A stretch of 64,000 bases of DNA from Linnemannia hyalina (lineage: Eukaryota; Mortierellomycota; Mortierellomycetes; Mortierellales; Mortierellaceae). The DNA lies in the NCBI GenBank assembly GCA_019671135.1, contig JAHRHY010000003.1, forward strand, positions 992,001 to 1,056,000, in the 5' to 3' direction. The translations under genes were made by a program, and so were the position numbers. The stretch's first letter is position 1. Every line of letters starts with the position of its first letter. This document shows positions 35,938 to 47,144 of the stretch, in pieces. Under the pieces are notes generated by a model. It was not told the DNA's origin. It saw only the letters and a program-made list of their open reading frames with translations, and ran no database searches.

Positions 35938-36326
35938 AAAGATTTTTTTTTCGTTAGTATAGTTCATTATTTTACCACCACCACTTACCACCACCACCAC
36001 CACCACCACCACCAGAGCGGAGACGACGAGGTTCCACCTAGCATTAAAGACTTTCATTTGCACTCAGTTCACGCATCTCTCTCATAACTAAGATATATGG
36101 TAGTTGCGAGGTAGTACTGACTTCTTTTTGCGCATGGGGCAGGTCGTATTGTTACCGTGTTGCCTCAGAGCCGCAACGCAGCCTTTAAAGTTCATTTGAT
36201 TGGTCAATTCGATTACAATTGGCACGTCACACACTGGTTTTCTACCTTGTTAATCCTCCAGCGGCTGTGAGAGTTTGCCACCACTTATTCCACTCCCACC
36301 CCACCTTTACCTCAGAACAACCGTCT
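35938..36326. other. intergenic region with CCA microsatellite
   Basis: The 3' flank of the Tom20 fusion contains a CCA trinucleotide run at about 35974-36014, followed by the promoter of the SUMO protease gene. No gene is seen. Confidence 0.55.
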
Positions 36327-39300
36327 ATGGAGATGACAGAGTCAACCATGATAGGAATGAATACACCCAAGAGTCCACAGATGAACAGAGTAATAACCAA
36401 CAGACCTACAACAACATCATCAACCTACTCCTCTCACACACACACACGCACACCCTCCCTTCTCTTTCTTCCGATAAACCTCCCCACGAACTCATTCATT
36501 CTCCTTCTCGCCCTGCTCTCTTCCGTCTTTTAGAACACTCATCAGATGGACACGGTTCATCCACTAGCACAGGCACCACCCACAGACTCGAGGTAATAAA
36601 CCTTGCCTTTATTACACACACAGCACAGCAGGAGTTCTCCCGCCCCACCTCCTACTTCGCCCACACTGCTCTCTCCCTTCTTTTTTTGGATACCACCTTC
36701 TCTCGTTAGCAGCTGACAAAAAAAGAAAGCAGACACCAATCTCACCCACGTTCCTTTATCAAATGACGTCCTTACCCTATCCTCTCATCACTCCCATGCT
36801 TTTATTGACTTCAACCTACAAACGACTAAAAAATAGCTCCATCGCAGCAGCAGCAAAGAAGCAAGGAAAGGGTGTGCCCATCCAGGTCCCCACCAACCAA
36901 CGTCGTCTCTCCAACTTTTCGGTAACAAAGTCCAACCGAGCTCTGGTGACAGGACACAGGGACGGAGGAGGCACCAGCTCAAGACGGAAATCCAGTGTCT
37001 CCTCGCAGGGCCATCAGTCCCCGCCTTTTTTTGCACACAAAGGTACTCCACAAGGGAGGAAAGAAAGACTCTTGCGAAAATGATGCCTTGTGTGTCCGAT
37101 GCTTTTTTTTTTTTTTTGCAGAACACTCAGAATCAAAAGACGAATATGTTGCATTTTGCGAATTGTTGTGGAATAGATGAGTTTGATATTATCGGGACCT
37201 TGCCTGGGTTTGAAGCAGAGTCGAATAGACTGGCCAAGGGCAAGTTGGTAAAGTCTCTTTCTGGTCCCGTTGTTTTTGGTTGTTCCTCCTTCACTTTTGC
37301 GTAATGCCATCAGCTGACACCGGTGTCGCCATCCTTATCATCCTTAACCTTGTTTTTAGAGGTTGGGAGTTGAGGATACATTGCCGGAAACAATCGAAGA
37401 GAACGAAGGTAATAGATATGGACTGAGAAAAGATATAAGAATGTCCATTCCTTTCTCTCTTGCTTCCCCCCTTGCAAAAGTCACACCTGATCGAAATATA
37501 GAGAAGTGAGATAAATGAGGAATTGACCAACCAAAGCACTCCTTAGATCACACGCCCGTCAAGAGGAAACTGTCGCACACAAAGAGGGAACACTCAATCT
37601 CGGAGGCATCCCCCACCACCACCATCTCTGGACCATTCCCCAAAAGGCGGAAAAGCGTAAGTTTTTATGTCTTTTTGTCAGGATCAGGTCACTTTTATTT
37701 TCTACTCGACCAAAGCTGAGTAAAAGAAGGTCATGTTGCACCAATTGTACTTAACGTATTGCTCCCCTTTTTCTACTTGATAGTCATTTTCATTGGAGTC
37801 GCTTTCAAGACTGGGTGGCCTCTCGAAGATCACACCACCTTCGCCACCTTCAACAGCATCGCACACCCCCGAGTCTGTCCAATCACCCTCAGACTACCTT
37901 GCGAAGCACGCAGTTGGATCATCTCGGTCGACATCAGGAAACTGGCCTCAGATTGCAGTAACAAGTGTTCGTGTCGGACCCAAGACGGAGTTCTTGACTA
38001 ACGGGATCACTGTTCAGTTTGGATTCGACCGGTTAGCATTGACCATCAAGCGGAATTGCACCAGAATTCCACACACGGATCTCAAACTTGTCGAGGTACT
38101 TAGTTTGTTCTTAATACACAGATGTCTTTACATGCAGTGGATGACAGACAAGGAAAAAGCACAGGATGATGATGATTGACACTCTTCTTGTATCACCCCT
38201 TCTCTCGGATTACCTAGTATTACACTGGTTCTGTGGTCAAGGTGATCCAGATTGTCACACATAGGAAATTGCCAGATTCCTCGATCTTAGCACAGTACTA
38301 CGACCCTGCAATGCATTCAGGAAAGGCGCGCAAAATTACTCTGTACACGGAAGCGAGCTCATCTCTTATTCTCGACAATTGCGCATACCTCAAGCAGAAG
38401 GGAGTCGAAACCAAGCCTCTCAGGTGAGTTTCTGTCGAAGGATGTTTTCGATATGCTCGATGGCCCGTTGGTGTTCAAGCTTCCCATGATCACGACGCTC
38501 ATGCCTTTCCAACTATATTTTTTATATGATAGCATGGACGCGGCAGAAAAGATTCTCAACTCAAACAACTATCGGTATGGCAACTCTCAGGATCACTCAT
38601 ATTGGACGAGTTGGACATGGACTACTGTGGTTGGCGGCCTCCCTAATCTGGATCACATTTTGCCTCTCTTTGTTTTCGATAGCATGTCGGCCGCACGCCC
38701 ACCGGAGCAGTCCGAGGAAACGTATGTGCACATCTGAATACATCAACAATCCAGATTGCAACTTGTGTTCAAAGCAAGACTCGAATATCTAACCTCGCTA
38801 TCATTATCCCTTCATTTCTCTCAAATAGACTGTTTGTGTTCCCATACAGCACGTCGCCAAAGACAAAGTCAATCGCTGTCAGGGCTGAGGATGTGTTGCG
38901 GTTGGAAGACGGAGAGTTCCTGAACGACACGATCATTGAGTTTGGGCTCAAGTAATTCATTCGGCAATTTGATCCAATGCTTGCACAGGCGTTTGAGGGG
39001 ACGTTTGTCGTTTGAGGACAATTCAACTCACATTGGACTCTTGGGTCTATTGCTACATTTTACTTTTTAGATACTCTTTAACGAACATGGAACTCAAGAA
39101 CAAGGCACTCTCTGATCAGGTCTATATCTTCAATACGTTCTTTTACCAACGATTGCTTTCCAAGCCAGCGTAAGTCTTCCTTTCCGAGAGTTAGGGATTG
39201 CTAAACTGCGGAGATTATTGAGAATTTTGAGGGACCTCATCTGATTTTTTTTTGTCCTTGCTTCTCTTACCGATCTAAAAGCAAAGGCGCCACGAGTTCG

Positions 39301-40751
39301 TACAATTCTATCAAGAGCTGGACAGCCAAGGTCGACATATTTTCCAAAAAGTATATCGTCGTACCTATCCACGAAAAGTGAGTATCAACCGCGACTGATA
39401 AGGCATCTCGAGTTTGTTTGTTTTTCGTTTTGACCAGCTGGAAGACCTAACTGGCCTCGTGGCGCTCACCTCCTTCTCTTGTCTGTTAGTTTGCACTGGT
39501 ATCTGGTTGTGATTGTCAACCCAGGACTACTTCTCCAGATGGCGGAAACGATTGAGCAGTTGAAGGTCTCAGTTGCACCTATGAAGGCCGACTCTGGTAT
39601 TTTGCTTCAAAGCGCGGACAACAGCGGATGTGGCAATGTGTCATCGCCAGGAAGCGATGCCAAGACGCCACCCTCAGGAGACGATATGGATGTAGACGTG
39701 GAGACCAGCCCGTCTCCAAAAGCAGGGCGCACTACCGCCGAAGAAAAGTAAGGATCCCCTAAATCTATGCGCGCTTGCTGAACAAGAAGCTAATTTTCCG
39801 CCTGTTTGAAGCAGACTGGACAATAGTAAACTAATCCGGACTGCCAATCTTTGTTGTGCGTCGTTAGACCTTACATTCTTTGCTTGGATTCGCTTGGAGG
39901 CACACACCCTACGGTGTTCAAGGTTCTTCGATCGTATCTGCAACAGGAGCTGTCGGCAAGGAAGGGTCTCGAGATGGCGTTGACGACCAAGGAGATTGCA
40001 GGAAAATACTCTTCAAGAGTAAGCATGATGTGATCAAACTTTGCTCTCTGCTATATCTCACGCTGAAAAGGCGTGATGTCTTTTGCTAGTTTCATTACTG
40101 ACTCAAAGATAATTTCTTACGTATTAATTGTAGTGCCCAAAGCAGGAGAACTTGTGGGATTGTGGAGTGTACCTGTTGCACTATGCTGAAGTCTTCTTGC
40201 GGAACCCCAGCGGACTTTTGGACGGCATCCAGGTAAGGGCACTGACAACTACATGCACACCTCGTTGATGGAGGCAACATGTCCTTGTACTATTTTGTCA
40301 CCTACTCATATATGTCCAATTGATATATTTTCTATATGCGAAATAGAGCAAGACTGACGACAAGACGACTTGGGCCACATCAGAGCTGCCCACGAAGCGC
40401 GAGAAGTACAGGGAGATCATGGTGACACTCAAGCAAGGATACAAGGCCTACCAGATCAGCCAGGAGTTCATTGAAGATTTTAAGGAGAAGAACAAGGAGA
40501 AGTCGACGACTGACTCTGCGCGACGTAGATCTGGTGGTTCCCCATGTGAGGCAGATTCAAAGGAAATGGCACAGAAAGAAAAGTCTGTGTCTCCTTCTGG
40601 CGGGTCGAGCGAGTCTGGCGGTGACGGGGAGGGTGGCAATGTCAATGACAGACGGTTGAGCAAGGATTGTGGAGATCGGGGCGGTGGAGATGATGCCAGC
40701 TTGGCTAGGAAGCCGAGCCGGGAACTTCGCAAGATGGACACTGAGCTGTAG
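36327..40751 (+). CDS. ULP2: Ulp2/SENP6-7-type SUMO protease
   Basis: This C48 cysteine protease removes SUMO, probably poly-SUMO chains, in the nucleus. Seventeen exons are proposed: 36327-36389, 36534-36592, 36837-37042, 37122 to about 37147, 37360-37408, 37547-37656, 37784-38095, 38218-38423, 38533-38574, 38683-38721, 38829-38951, 39071-39169, 39282-39377, 39490-39747, 39868-40018, 40134-40232 and 40347-40751, about 780 residues. Only the exon 4 donor (GTTGCA) is weak. The catalytic domain starts at LEDGEFLNDTIIEFGLKY. The triad is His in LHWYLVVIVNP, Asp in LCLDSLGG and Cys in ENLWDCGVYLLHY. About 75 acidic/Ser residues lie between the His and Asp strands, an insert typical of Ulp2/SENP6-7 and absent from Ulp1. 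The basic N-terminal third (KRKLSHTKRE, PFPKRRKS) may hold nuclear signals. The C-terminal tail is charged and disordered. Confidence 0.9.
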
Positions 40752-41022
40752 ATAGAAAGGCCCTCGTCCTTCTCGCTAAGAATAAGATATATCCTTACAA
40801 GCGCCGAGCGTCGCGCATCTTTTGCATTGCAGTCCCACACAAACTCAAGAATTAGGTGGCAACATTCAAAAAAGTGTAATGGCAGTGGCCAATAAAAAAG
40901 GCACGCTAGAACCGCCCTGGAAACCTAAAAATCAAGCTTGTTGGTCGAGACACCTCCCTTGAAAACCTTCCTTTCACACACCAACAAAAAAAGAAATAGA
41001 ACGAATGCAAAGCTGATCAGCC

Positions 41023-42162
41023 ATGCGCGACTTCATTCATCGCCTCTACCCCTACCAAGCCTTCAAACTGATGCTCCAACGCGTCCAACGACAACACCAA
41101 CGTCTTCCTAGTGCAACAGCAGCCACCACCACAACAACTCATTCCCCATTGTCCAACTCGTCGTCTACACACCCTCCTCCTCCTCCTCCTCCTCCGCCAT
41201 TCAACCCAATTCAGGCACGCTCTCACCTCGTCTCCTACTTTACGGCCCTCAAACAAGCTGCCACAGCCGCCGCTTCTCCTTCTTCTACCCAATCACTACC
41301 AGCAACAAGAACGCAACTCACCCAATCCCACCTCGGCTTCAACCTCTCCATCCGTCCCTCCCAAATCCCAAACTCCGGCCTCGGCGTCTTCCTCCACCGC
41401 CACGACCACCACCCAACCTCGACATCCACCTCCACCAAACCTCCAACAATCCCCACAGGAACGATCGTAGCCCTCTACCCAGGAACGCTCTACCACCCCG
41501 GCGAAGCAATCTTCTTCAACTCGCTCCAGAACCGTTACATCCTCAAATGTGAAGACGGTATCTTTGTCGACGGTAAACCAACTGGTCTCTCGGGGTCGAT
41601 CTTTCGATCGGCGAATGGGCGAGATAACTTTCCTGGTTGTGTTCCTACAGCCGATATTACATGGATGGTCAATTGGTCCAAACTTTGGTCCTCAACCCTT
41701 CTTCCTTCAGCTTCATCATCATCATCATCATCACCATCGCCATCGCGGTCGTCAGTACCCTCAGACAAAACTACAGTCACTAGCGATAACAACAACAACA
41801 ACAGAGAAGAACTACAGGGAATCGATACATCAACACTACTCAAGAACCCACTTGCAGTCGGTCAGATCGTCAACAACGGAACCGCACAGTACCCACCCAA
41901 CGTTCGGTATCAAGAACTTGATATCCAAACACGCAGCTTTCCTTTGGACCTACAAGAGTTCCTCCCCAACATATGGTACTCTGGCGACTGGCACTCTTAC
42001 GACCACGACTACGAGCTTGAAGATAATGGAGGAGATCCATGTAGTAGGGATATGGAACGGATAACAGGGAGTGGAGGGCTGGATCGATTAAGAACCGTCG
42101 TGTTAGTCACGACCCGACCTATCGAGAAGGACGAAGAATTGTACTCCACCTACATTGAGTAA
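41023..42162 (+). CDS. SETD9: SETD9-like SET-domain protein
   Basis: Single-exon gene for 379 residues. An N-terminal RDFIHRLYPYQAF segment and a Pro/Thr-rich stretch precede the SET-like core. The core reads IPNSGLGVFLHRH, GTIVALYPGTLYHPGEAIFF, ILKCEDGIFVDGK, IFRSANGRDNFPG, NPLAVGQIVNNG, NVRYQELDI, LQEFLPNIWYSGDW, VVLVTTRPIEKDEELYSTY. These blocks follow the order of animal SETD9. The usual NHS motif is replaced by VNNG, and no post-SET cysteines are seen. Ser-rich and Asn-rich insertions (about 230-265) interrupt the domain. A methyltransferase activity is not established for this family. ATG 41023 is the first in frame. Confidence 0.85.
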   Translation: MRDFIHRLYPYQAFKLMLQRVQRQHQRLPSATAATTTTTHSPLSNSSSTHPPPPPPPPPFNPIQARSHLVSYFTALKQAATAAASPSSTQSLPATRTQLTQSHLGFNLSIRPSQIPNSGLGVFLHRHDHHPTSTSTSTKPPTIPTGTIVALYPGTLYHPGEAIFFNSLQNRYILKCEDGIFVDGKPTGLSGSIFRSANGRDNFPGCVPTADITWMVNWSKLWSSTLLPSASSSSSSSPSPSRSSVPSDKTTVTSDNNNNNREELQGIDTSTLLKNPLAVGQIVNNGTAQYPPNVRYQELDIQTRSFPLDLQEFLPNIWYSGDWHSYDHDYELEDNGGDPCSRDMERITGSGGLDRLRTVVLVTTRPIEKDEELYSTYIE

Positions 42163-42416
42163 TAATTATTTTGCGATATTTTATTGTCTGTGTGTGTGTT
42201 TATTTGAAGTTCTCCGAGGAGATCAACAAGCTGAAGTGTGTGGTTGTGTGTGTGTGCGTATGGGAGTATGTCGTTTCAGTTTGGGTCATCAATGATATTT
42301 GGTATGAAGTAAAAGAAAGTCATGAAAAGTAAAAGCTATTGTTGTTTTTGAAGGAAAATAAAATGAAACGATGATTGCGAACGAGATATAAAACAAGAGA
42401 AAAGAGTGCTTCACGC

Positions 42417-45129
42417 TCATGCATGATTAGATTTCTTCTTTCCTCCTGTTTTCGTCTTGCTTGCAGACTTGGCGGGCTTGGACTCTACAACGTCCTCAGA
42501 ACCGACAACGTATCCCTGTGCACTATCCCTATCCTCGTCCTCACTCTCCTCATCATGGTGAACCCCCTCAGCATCGCTGTCATGCCAGTTGTTGACAAAC
42601 TCGATATCATCCGACTCCGAAGAGCGCTCTCCAGTAGGGACATGGTCTGAAACAGGTTCGGGGCTAGTACCTTCTGAGAGCCCAGGTCCGTTGTGGTGAT
42701 GATGATGCTGATGATGTTGATGCTGGTCGTCAGAGCGAGGTGATCGGTCCATTGAAGGTGCGGGCGAAGGCTCTCTGGAAAAGGGCAATGGCTTCTCCAC
42801 GGCACGAAGAAAGGTGGAGTCTGGCTTGGGTGATGAGCCAATTCCTGCAGCAGCCAGGCGTGTTCTTCTGCGCGAAGGGTTGAAAAAGTTGCACTTTGGA
42901 CACACATATTCTAATAGAACAAAAAAAAAACATCCATTGATTAAAGCCTGTTCCTTCAACAGTCAATTTAGCGAATGTATCCAGCAACGATACAACAGAG
43001 CAAGATGACTTACGGATGTCTTCAATCTCCTGGGGAAGGGCAAGTCCGTTGTGAGCAAAGCACTGTCCACAGATGAGTGCATACTTGGTATCGGGTCCCT
43101 CCTCGCCAACAATCACATCCACAATCTTGTCGTACCAGTGCCTTTCATTGCTAGGATATCCGTATGGTGGCGACATGGCATTGTTGGGGTGTCCAGGTCC
43201 GAAGGGCGTCTGTTGTGGGGCACGGGGTCCGTTAGTGTGACCTTGAGGTCCTTGACCCATGTGAGGAGGTTGAGGTTGCATTCCTGATGATACACCCACA
43301 GGGCGACCCTGGAGAGCTGGGTTCATTGGTCCATTCATGACACCCTGTCCCTGGCGCTGTCTCAGTCCGGGATCCAACATGTTGGGCTGTTGAGGTCTGG
43401 GCTGTCCGTTTTGCTGTGCTGGGTTGGATCGGCCGTCAGGTCCTGAAGGTCTAGCGCCGTTGGACCGCTGTTGCTGAGATGACGGCTATGCCATGCGATA
43501 AGAAATGGTAATACAATCCGTCAGATGTATGAACAGTAAGGCAAGATAATAGTGCGTGACGAAACTACAAAAGCGGAATGTCAACTCCTGGATGCGCCAA
43601 TGCATATGTTGTCTGTCATCTCCTTACGTCGTATCGTTCCAGAAGGGTCTTTGTTGAGTAGTAGGCAGTCTTCTTCTTGAGCTCCTCGACCTTGAGCCTT
43701 TGGTCAGCGCGCAAAAGGCTCAGTTGCGACTCTATTAATGCATTGATACCCAAAAAAAAACAAAAAAAGGGCAGGAGGTCAGTTTATGGGGTTGGGAAAA
43801 AATTAAGGCGAGGAAAAAGGCCAAGAGGAACGTGAAAAAAGGACAAGAAAAAAATCATGTCATCATTCTATCGTTGGGCAAATTGGTCGTCCACGTCGAC
43901 ACGCGCCTGAAGAAAAAAGTCCCGTCAATGTTTCCAGTACCTTCGGTGGTCTTTGAGCGCTTGTACCAGACAGAAATTGCCGAGCGTCCAGAGTAAATGC
44001 TGTTCAATGGGAAGATGCCAACAAAGCAGAACAAAGGAAGAAAAATACCGTTAGTCGGCGTGCAAATGCGTCAATCAAAATATCCCGCCTTTGAATTACC
44101 CATCACCCCTGGATGGGCTGACAAGAGATGGAAAATGTTGACCAGTTGACCAGACCGTCACTCCTCCCTTGCAGTGACGACCATAAACAACATTAACAAG
44201 CATCATCAACAAAAGAAACGAAGACTTTTCGCTTACACGGGGATTCCGAGAGCGACGACAGCAAAGGCAAGTGCCCATTTCTGGGGATCATCGTAGTACT
44301 GCTGATGGAGATAGAGGCCAAAGACTGCAGTGTATCCAATCCAGCTGAGCACAGAGTAGATGAGCCAGAGACCCATCATGCGCTTCTCCCGAAGGTTAAC
44401 GATCGAGAGTCGCATCTCTGCCTTCCTGATATTGCTGTCGAGGTCCGACAGGATCTTTTCATAGTCAGAGTCGTTGCTCTATTTGTAGTGAAATGGTTGG
44501 TGGTGCATCCAGAGATGGTAAAAATGTAAAACGAGGTGCAGATGTGAGTGAGTTGGGGTGTGTTATGTTATGATGAACAAATAGAAAAAGAAGTGAGCCT
44601 GCACTCTCTATGATTGTCCTAGCACGAGCATTTTGCATTTTGCATTGTCGGATGCTTCTAAACCTGTGTCGTTCGAGACTTTTGTATCCGCTGTCGTCTG
44701 TCGTGAGCATGAGCTGAACGAGAGCGCATTGAAAATATCCAGGAATCCAGACTTTCGCCTTTGTCTTTCCGCCGTGGTTGTGTATGACCATTTGGTGTCC
44801 AGTCGTCCCTGAGAGTGTTTATCCAGTTGTACAAAAGAAAGTAGCAGTGCCTCTTGTTTGGTTCCTGCAGGAGTTTGTCAGCACTCAGGGTTGAGTGGGG
44901 TTTGCTGTGTCTTGTGTTTCTGTCTTGGTAGCTCGCCTGACACTTCCTGCGTTCCATTGTGATCCCGCTCCTGTTCTCACTTGTTGGATGACGAGCCAGT
45001 AATAAGAAGACTCGTGTTCGTCCAGTGACCGAGAAGAGGAAGGGGGAGAGAGAGAGAGGGAGGGAGAGAGAGAAGAGTCAAGTTGGTGAGAGAGTGTACC
45101 TGACGCAGCCGCGAGATGATGCCACCCAT
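42417..45129 (-). CDS. LNP1: Lunapark, ER three-way-junction protein
   Basis: Lunapark stabilises three-way junctions of the tubular endoplasmic reticulum. Exons on the minus strand are 45129-45100, 44478-44237, 43999-43941, 43731-43628, 43485-43014 and 42910-42417, for 466 residues with all phases agreeing. The N-terminal MGGIISRLRQ offers a myristoylation-type Gly. A coiled coil follows, then two close membrane segments (LWLIYSVLSWIGYTAVFGLY and WALAFAVVALGIPVIY), a second coiled coil (LRADQRLKVEELKKKTAYYS), a Pro/Gln-rich linker, and the Lunapark zinc finger ALICGQCFAHNG...YVCPKCNFFNP with NPSRRR after it. The C-terminus is His-rich and acidic and ends in a basic Lys-rich stretch, KTKTGGKKKSNHA. 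The first intron is long (621 bp). The gene is divergent from the Borealin gene. Confidence 0.96.
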
Positions 45130-45659
45130 TGTTGTTGCAAGTGCTGATGGTTGAGTGAGTGTAAGAGTAAGTGAAATAAAAAGAAAAGGAGTAAAGAAAT
45201 AGAAAAGGGTGTGTCCGTTGAGAGTGTGAAGTTGTGGTTGGTTGGTTAGAGTTAGGTCATTCAGAATAAGTGAAAAAAAGGAAAAATAAAGAAGCGTGAA
45301 AGGAAAGGAAAGGAAAGGAAAGGAAAAGAAAGGAAAGGGAAAGAAAAAAAAGTAAAAATGAAGGAAAAAGAAGTAATGGGAGGAACAAAAGGAAAGAGTA
45401 GACAAGAAGAAGGAAGAGACCATGCGCGTGTTCGCCTGCGAGTGGGGTTGTCACTCTCCAAGAATATTAACAAAAAAGATATATCATCACGTGTGGAGTT
45501 ATTGTTTATGCCGCCAAAACAAAAGTCCTTCGTCTTTCAACCATTCACTTCCCAAGTCAACTCATCGCACAAGGACACCACACTCAGGCACACACGGACA
45601 CGCAACATACACACCAAAGGAAGAACGCGCTATATTCTTATCATACAAGAAACTACACC
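45130..45659. promoter_or_regulatory. bidirectional promoter region, Lunapark / Borealin
   Basis: A 530-bp spacer separates two divergent start codons. It holds a GGAAA purine repeat at about 45299-45345 and A-runs. No binding site is claimed. Confidence 0.55.
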
Positions 45660-47032
45660 ATGGCAAGACTCAACTTGAACTCGCCATCAAGAACGAATAA
45701 TACATCAGCGCCCTCTACGTCAAGAAGAAACAGAACAGTCCCTACCACTACTTCTACCTCTGCTTCAGCAACGACACCGCCATCATACCGCTTTCAAGAT
45801 TCAGATAATCCCTTTCAGGAGTCACTACCGTCGTCCTCTTCAACAGCAAAAACAGTAGCAGCAGCTCCCATACCTTCAGATACCATCGCATCATCAACAT
45901 CTAGAACCACACAACAATCCACCACCACTAGTGATAGCAGGACAACAACAGCACAACTGCCGCCAGTAAAAGCAACATCTAGCGCCAACATTACAATGGC
46001 AGTAACAACAACAAATCGCACAATAGCTTCAGGGCAGAACGGTCGTCAGGAACCAAGAGACGACCATGACGATTACGACAACGATATCCTAGAAGACGAA
46101 CACGGCAACGGAGACGATATGGACGACAACAATCACCGCGGTGATGAAATGGAGAAACAACAAGATAACCCACTCATACACCTCACCCAAAACCAACGCG
46201 AGGCCGCCGTGGAGAACCTAGAAATCGAGAGTATGTCCCACCCTTCATCATAAAGTTATAACTGGATCATTCGACAGTACCGTTATTCTACATACAAACA
46301 CAAAACTAACCCCAAACCCTTCTTACAACACTGACGATAACAGCAATGGACAGGATACAGAAGCTACGAGCATCGATCGGCGTATTAACAAATTCGCTCA
46401 AGTTCAGGGCCGAAGCAGAGGTCAACCGTCTCCCCGCCGCCATCCGCACAATGACTGTCGAAGAATTCTGGTTCACCTACAACGGCAGCGCAAAGGAATA
46501 CCTCGAACAACAGGCTAAGTCCAAATCCGTCGCCAATACCGCCTTCCTCCATGCCCTTGGCATGGTCGACCACAAGAGGTATCCTTTTTGTTTATTTTCA
46601 TATCAATATATTCCAGTTTGGCTTTCCTTGGTCGTTGCAAAGCTAACAAAAGGGTTTACACTCTCTTCTTGCACAATTGTAGGAAACGGGAAACGCCAGG
46701 ACCAACGGATGACTTGTGGCAGCAAACAAAAAAGAACCGGGATGAACAACGTCAGGTACAAAAAAAAAACATACGTTCTCGCTGTTCACATTTATTTGTG
46801 AATTTGCTCCGCAATTATCTGCTGCATAAGTGCCACTAACAGCGAACTCTCAAAATGCGAATAGAAACAACCGCAAGCGTCAGGGCAGAATCATAGTAGC
46901 AGTATGAGCAGCAATAGCACGAGCCACCATCATAGACCCTTACACCAATCAGTACGACACAATCCATACCAAAGTCAGCATCAACAGCGTCGCCAAAGTC
47001 CATTTGTAGGATCCCGTTCAGGACGTCAATGA
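45660..47032 (+). CDS. NBL1: Borealin/Nbl1-like chromosomal passenger complex subunit
   Basis: Four exons, 45660-46230, 46344-46578, 46683-46755 and 46865-47032, give 348 residues with correct phases. Borealin binds INCENP and Survivin and helps place Aurora B at centromeres. The diagnostic stretch crosses the first splice: ENLEIE, then TMDRIQKLRASIGVLTNSLK, VNRLPAAIRTMTVEEFWFTY and NGSAKEYLEQQ, matching the Nbl1/Borealin N-terminal helix pattern. Before it lie about 180 disordered residues, Ser/Thr-rich then strongly acidic (about 137-165). The C-terminal part is basic and Gln/His/Ser-rich. Most Borealins begin close to the helical domain, so the long leader is unusual. Family call rests on the helix motif alone. 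Confidence 0.78.
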
Positions 47033-47144
47033 TACCATGGAATAAACTAGCAACATGGCGGCACTCGAGGTTTTACTCAATTCAATACTTTACAAACATG
47101 AGCGAGGAGTATTTTATTTTGCACTTGTTTTCGACACAGACTGA

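Noticed and set aside
35464..36063. 199-codon minus-strand frame overlapping the Tom20 fusion
   Set aside because: It is antisense to the SET exon; the Leu/Ser/Asp runs come from the Ala/Glu repeat tail and the CCA microsatellite.
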